Assembly (NCBI GenBank): GCA_013821865.1
Contig: PNJM01000102.1
Location: forward strand, 1 to 8,460
Reading direction: 5' to 3'
Origin: Rhodocyclaceae bacterium
GTDB lineage: Bacteria; Pseudomonadota; Gammaproteobacteria; Burkholderiales; Rhodocyclaceae
Length of the DNA stretch: 8,460 nt
Of this stretch, positions 6,134 to 8,460 are shown one piece after another. The position numbers were made by a program, and so were the translations under genes. Each line of letters opens with the position of its first letter. The stretch's first letter is position 1. The notes beneath the pieces were generated by a model that saw only the letters and a list, made by a program, of their open reading frames with translations, was not told the DNA's origin and searched no databases.

Positions 6134-6538
6134 CCGGCGCGCAAGGTTCTGCTGCCCATCATTTTCATTACCGGGCACGGCGACGTGCAGATGGCGGTCC
6201 GGGCGGTGAAGTCGGGCGCCTTCGATTTCGTGGAAAAGCCGTTCAATGATCAGGATTTGCTCGACCGGATTCAGAAGGCGATCGCCAGCGACGCCGAGTG
6301 CAGCGAGCGGCAGGCTCGCCAGGCCCGGTTGCGGACGCGCTTCGACAGCCTTACCGGGCGCGAACGCGAGGTGCTCGATCTGGTCGTCGAAGGGCTCTCC
6401 AACAAGGCGATTGCCAATTCGCTTGGCGTGAGCGCGAAAACAGTCGAAGTGCATCGGGCGAAAATGATGGAGAAGATGCAGGCGCATTCGGTTTCCGACC
6501 TGGTGAAAATGGCAATGCAGAACCAGGCGGCATCCTAG
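6134..6538 (+). pseudogene. 5'-truncated FixJ/NarL-type response regulator remnant
   Basis: The reading frame after the TAG at 6131-6133 translates directly into the second half of a FixJ-like receiver domain: [19 protein letters not shown], then [14 protein letters not shown] linker follows, then a complete LuxR-type helix-turn-helix: [20 protein letters not shown], then [16 protein letters not shown]. FixJ-family proteins are about 200-210 residues; this one lacks about the first 70, including the acidic pocket and the phosphoacceptor Asp. The conserved Thr (ITGHGD) and Lys (EKPF) of the receiver remain. The 130 bases upstream do not encode the missing part in any frame I could recognise, so the loss looks like a deletion or rearrangement rather than a point frameshift. 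A 117-residue DNA-binding product from GTG 6185 or ATG 6191 is conceivable but has no good ribosome site. It is divergent from mtoX and convergent with lpdA; no partner kinase is visible. Confidence 0.8.
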
Positions 6539-6598
6539 TCCGAACGGATTGTCCCCGGGACGGAATCGACGCAGGTCTTTCGCTCGGCAGGTCTCGAT

Positions 6599-6629
6599 CC
6601 CCCTGCGGGGAAAGTTCCCCATGGGGAAC
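6599..6629. repeat. Cluster of GC palindromes between the regulator remnant and lpdA
   Basis: CCCC-TGC-GGGG (6600-6610) is followed by the perfect 16-base palindrome GTTCCCCATGGGGAAC (6614-6629). The central GGGGA and TCCCC blocks (6607-6620) can also pair with each other, so three mutually exclusive hairpins are possible. A further palindrome, GTCCC-C-GGGAC, lies at 6551-6561. All lie in the 108-base gap between two convergent reading frames. A transcription-ending role on both strands is plausible, but there is no T-tract. Confidence 0.5.
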
Positions 6630-6646
6630 AGCGACAGCTTGAAGGA

Positions 6647-8446
6647 CTACAACCGCCGGCTCTGCATTGCCGGCAGGTCGGTGCAAGTGCCATGGGCCAC
6701 GATTGCGGCCATGCCGATCGTCTCCCCCAGGGTGGGGTGGGGATGGTGGATGGCTTTGCCGATGGCCGCGGCATCGCACTTCAGGCTGATCGCCAGGGTG
6801 ATTTCCCCGATTATGTCGCCGGCAGTGGGACCGACGATGGCGCCGCCCAGTATCGTGCCGCTCGCCCGGTCGAACACGAGCTTGGTCATCCCGTAGTCGG
6901 CGCCGTTGGCTATGGCCCGTCCTGAGGCGGCCCAGGGAAACCTGGCCACATCGACCTCCACGCCCTTTCGTTTCGCTTCGTCCTCCGACAAGCCGACCCA
7001 GGCGATTTCCGGATGCGTGTAGGCCACCCCGGGAATCAGCGAGGAATCATGGTGGCTCGCGAGTCCCGCGGCGGACTCGGCGGCTACGTGAGCCTGGTGG
7101 ACCGCCTTGTGGGCCAGCAGCGGCACGCCCGCAATGTCGCCGATTGCAAAGATGTGAGGCACATTGGTGGACATCCGGCTGTCTACCGGGATGAAGCCGT
7201 CCTCGCTGACGGCAATGCCCGCCTTGGCGGCATCGATTTTCATGCCGTTCGGCTTGCGGCCGGCCGCCTGCAGGATCATGTCGTAGCAGCGGGCTTCCGC
7301 CGGGGCTTCTTCCCCTTCGAACCTGACCCACAGGCCATCCTCCCGGGCATCCACCGCCACCGTCCTTGTCTTCAGCATGATGTCGTCGAAGCGATGCCGG
7401 TTCTGCTTTTCCCAGATTTTCACCAGGTCCCGGTCGGGCCCCGGCATCAGGCTGTTTTGCATCTCCACCACATCGATGCGTGCGCCCAGGGCGGAATAGA
7501 CCGTGGCCATCTCGAGGCCGATGACGCCGCCGCCGATCACGAGCATCTTCCGCGGAGCAAAGCGAAGCTCCAGCGCGCCGGTGGAATCGACAATGCGCTC
7601 ATCCTTGGGCAGGAATGGCAGATGTACCGGGTGGGAGCCGGCGGCAATAATGCATTTTTTGAAGCGGATCGCCTGCCGGACGCCCGGTGTTCCGCTGTCC
7701 GCGCTTTCGGCAAGATCGACCTCGATGCTATGCGCGTCGCGGAAACGGCCGCTGCCGCACACCATGCGCACCTTGCGCGCCTTGGCCATGCCGGCAAGGC
7801 CGCCGGTGAGCTTGCCCACCACCTTCGCCTTGTGGGCACGGAGTTTGTCGATATCGATGTCGGGCGCGGCAAAGCGTATGCCCGCATCCGACATGCCGGC
7901 GGCTTCCTCCATTGCTATGGTCAAGTGAAGCAGGGCCTTGGATGGAATGCAGCCGACATTGAGGCAGACTCCTCCCAAAATGGGGTGGCGCTCCACCAGC
8001 ACCGTGTCCATTCCCAGGTCTGCGGCGCGAAAGGCCGCGGAATAGCCTCCGGGGCCGGCGCCGAGCACCAGTACATCGCATTCGAGATCCTCCGGTTGCC
8101 GCGGGGCAGCCTGGGAAGCGGCGATAAATGCGGCGAAAAGGGAAAAGCGATGCGGAGGAATCGGCTTGCCGGCATCCGGCAGATGACGCCTTGGCCGCTG
8201 CTCCCGGCTTGCCTTCATCACGACGACTACGCTGCCCGCGGCCACGTTATCGCCCTTGGCGATCCTGACTTCAGTGATTGTGCCGTCGACGGGTGCCGGC
8301 ACGTCCAGTGCCGCCTTGCCTGATTCGACCGTTACCAGCGGATCGTCGGCCCAAACCAGGTCGCCGGGCTTGACAAGGATTTCAGCGACAGACAACGCCT
8401 CTTTGCCGCCGACATCAGGAACGGCAACTTCGTGAACTTGAGTCAT
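6647..8446 (-). CDS. lpdA: Dihydrolipoyl dehydrogenase with N-terminal lipoyl domain (E3 component)
   Basis: E3 reoxidises dihydrolipoyl groups of the pyruvate dehydrogenase or related complex and passes electrons to NAD+. The 599-residue protein begins with a lipoyl domain (about 3-79), with Lys44 as the expected lipoylated residue in VESGKAALDV. A linker of about 40 residues follows. The flavoprotein core has the FAD motif GAGPGG (129-134), the redox disulfide CLNVGC (Cys161, Cys166), the NAD motif GGGVIG (305-310), AIGDIAG (434-440) and the catalytic pair His570 and Glu575 in HPHPTLGE. Such lipoyl-E3 fusions are typical of betaproteobacterial lpdA genes beside aceE and aceF, which would be expected upstream, beyond the right edge. 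Odd points are Gly43 where most lipoyl domains have Asp before the lysine, and a basic then hydrophobic linker (REQRPRRHLP, then FSLFAAFIAA) rather than the usual Ala/Pro-rich one. The start at 8446 has a weak GGGACGG site before it. Confidence 0.95.
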   Translation of the reverse strand: MTQVHEVAVPDVGGKEALSVAEILVKPGDLVWADDPLVTVESGKAALDVPAPVDGTITEVRIAKGDNVAAGSVVVVMKASREQRPRRHLPDAGKPIPPHRFSLFAAFIAASQAAPRQPEDLECDVLVLGAGPGGYSAAFRAADLGMDTVLVERHPILGGVCLNVGCIPSKALLHLTIAMEEAAGMSDAGIRFAAPDIDIDKLRAHKAKVVGKLTGGLAGMAKARKVRMVCGSGRFRDAHSIEVDLAESADSGTPGVRQAIRFKKCIIAAGSHPVHLPFLPKDERIVDSTGALELRFAPRKMLVIGGGVIGLEMATVYSALGARIDVVEMQNSLMPGPDRDLVKIWEKQNRHRFDDIMLKTRTVAVDAREDGLWVRFEGEEAPAEARCYDMILQAAGRKPNGMKIDAAKAGIAVSEDGFIPVDSRMSTNVPHIFAIGDIAGVPLLAHKAVHQAHVAAESAAGLASHHDSSLIPGVAYTHPEIAWVGLSEDEAKRKGVEVDVARFPWAASGRAIANGADYGMTKLVFDRASGTILGGAIVGPTAGDIIGEITLAISLKCDAAAIGKAIHHPHPTLGETIGMAAIVAHGTCTDLPAMQSRRL

Positions 8447-8460
8447 CTTGTCCGTCCCGC

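Noticed and set aside
6599..6640. Resemblance of GTTCCCC...GGGGAACAGCG to a type I-E CRISPR repeat
   Set aside because: There is only one copy, with no regular spacing, no spacers and no cas genes in the window.
7013..8323. 436-codon plus-strand frame opposite lpdA
   Set aside because: It is antisense to a complete lpdA with every catalytic motif present. The sequence is His/Ala/Gly-rich without a recognisable fold.

Overview
This is GC-rich bacterial chromosome with tightly packed genes. It most likely comes from a betaproteobacterium (Rhodocyclales/Nitrosomonadales-like). That assignment is inferred from the recG-ubiC-ubiA order and from a dihydrolipoyl dehydrogenase carrying its own N-terminal lipoyl domain, which is common in that class. 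No rRNA, tRNA, CRISPR array, insertion sequence or phage gene is visible.

Layout. Positions 1-1015 (+) hold the C-terminal half of the DNA helicase RecG. After a 180-base gap come ubiC (1196-1747, +) and ubiA (1744-2628, +), overlapping by 4 bases. They encode the first two committed steps of ubiquinone synthesis from chorismate. Converging on ubiA from the right is a three-gene operon read leftwards. It encodes a periplasmic SBP56-family protein, probably the copper-dependent methanethiol oxidase MtoX (4633-5994), then a lipoprotein SCO1/SenC-type copper chaperone (3934-4629), then a lipoprotein di-heme peroxidase of the CcpA/MauG family (2744-3937). The genes are separated by 3 bases and then overlap by 4. 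The operon is preceded by a short AT-rich control region. Beyond it lies a 5'-truncated FixJ/LuxR-type response regulator (6134-6538, +) that has lost the phosphoacceptor half of its receiver domain. Converging on that remnant is lpdA (6647-8446, -), a 599-residue lipoyl-domain dihydrolipoyl dehydrogenase.

How the genes work together. Methanethiol oxidase turns CH3SH, O2 and water into formaldehyde, H2S and H2O2. The SCO protein is placed to deliver copper to it in the periplasm. The di-heme protein could mature the enzyme by MauG-like oxidation or remove the H2O2. Clustering of mtoX with SCO1/senC and mauG-like genes is already known from bacterial methanethiol oxidisers, so the system is recognisable rather than wholly new.

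The most unusual observation is a textbook intrinsic terminator (10-bp perfect stem, 7-base loop, U-tract) on the operon's own strand. It lies inside the signal-peptide codons of the SCO gene, 26 bases after its start codon. It would uncouple high expression of the oxidase from low expression of its two accessory proteins, possibly under control of translation. Other points of interest are the Cx5C (not Cx3C) copper site of the SCO protein, a tyrosine at the probable distal heme-ligand position of the peroxidase, loss of the animal SBP56 selenium-binding cysteine motif, an Asp-to-Gly change beside the lipoyl lysine of LpdA, and a cluster of GC palindromes between the response-regulator remnant and lpdA.
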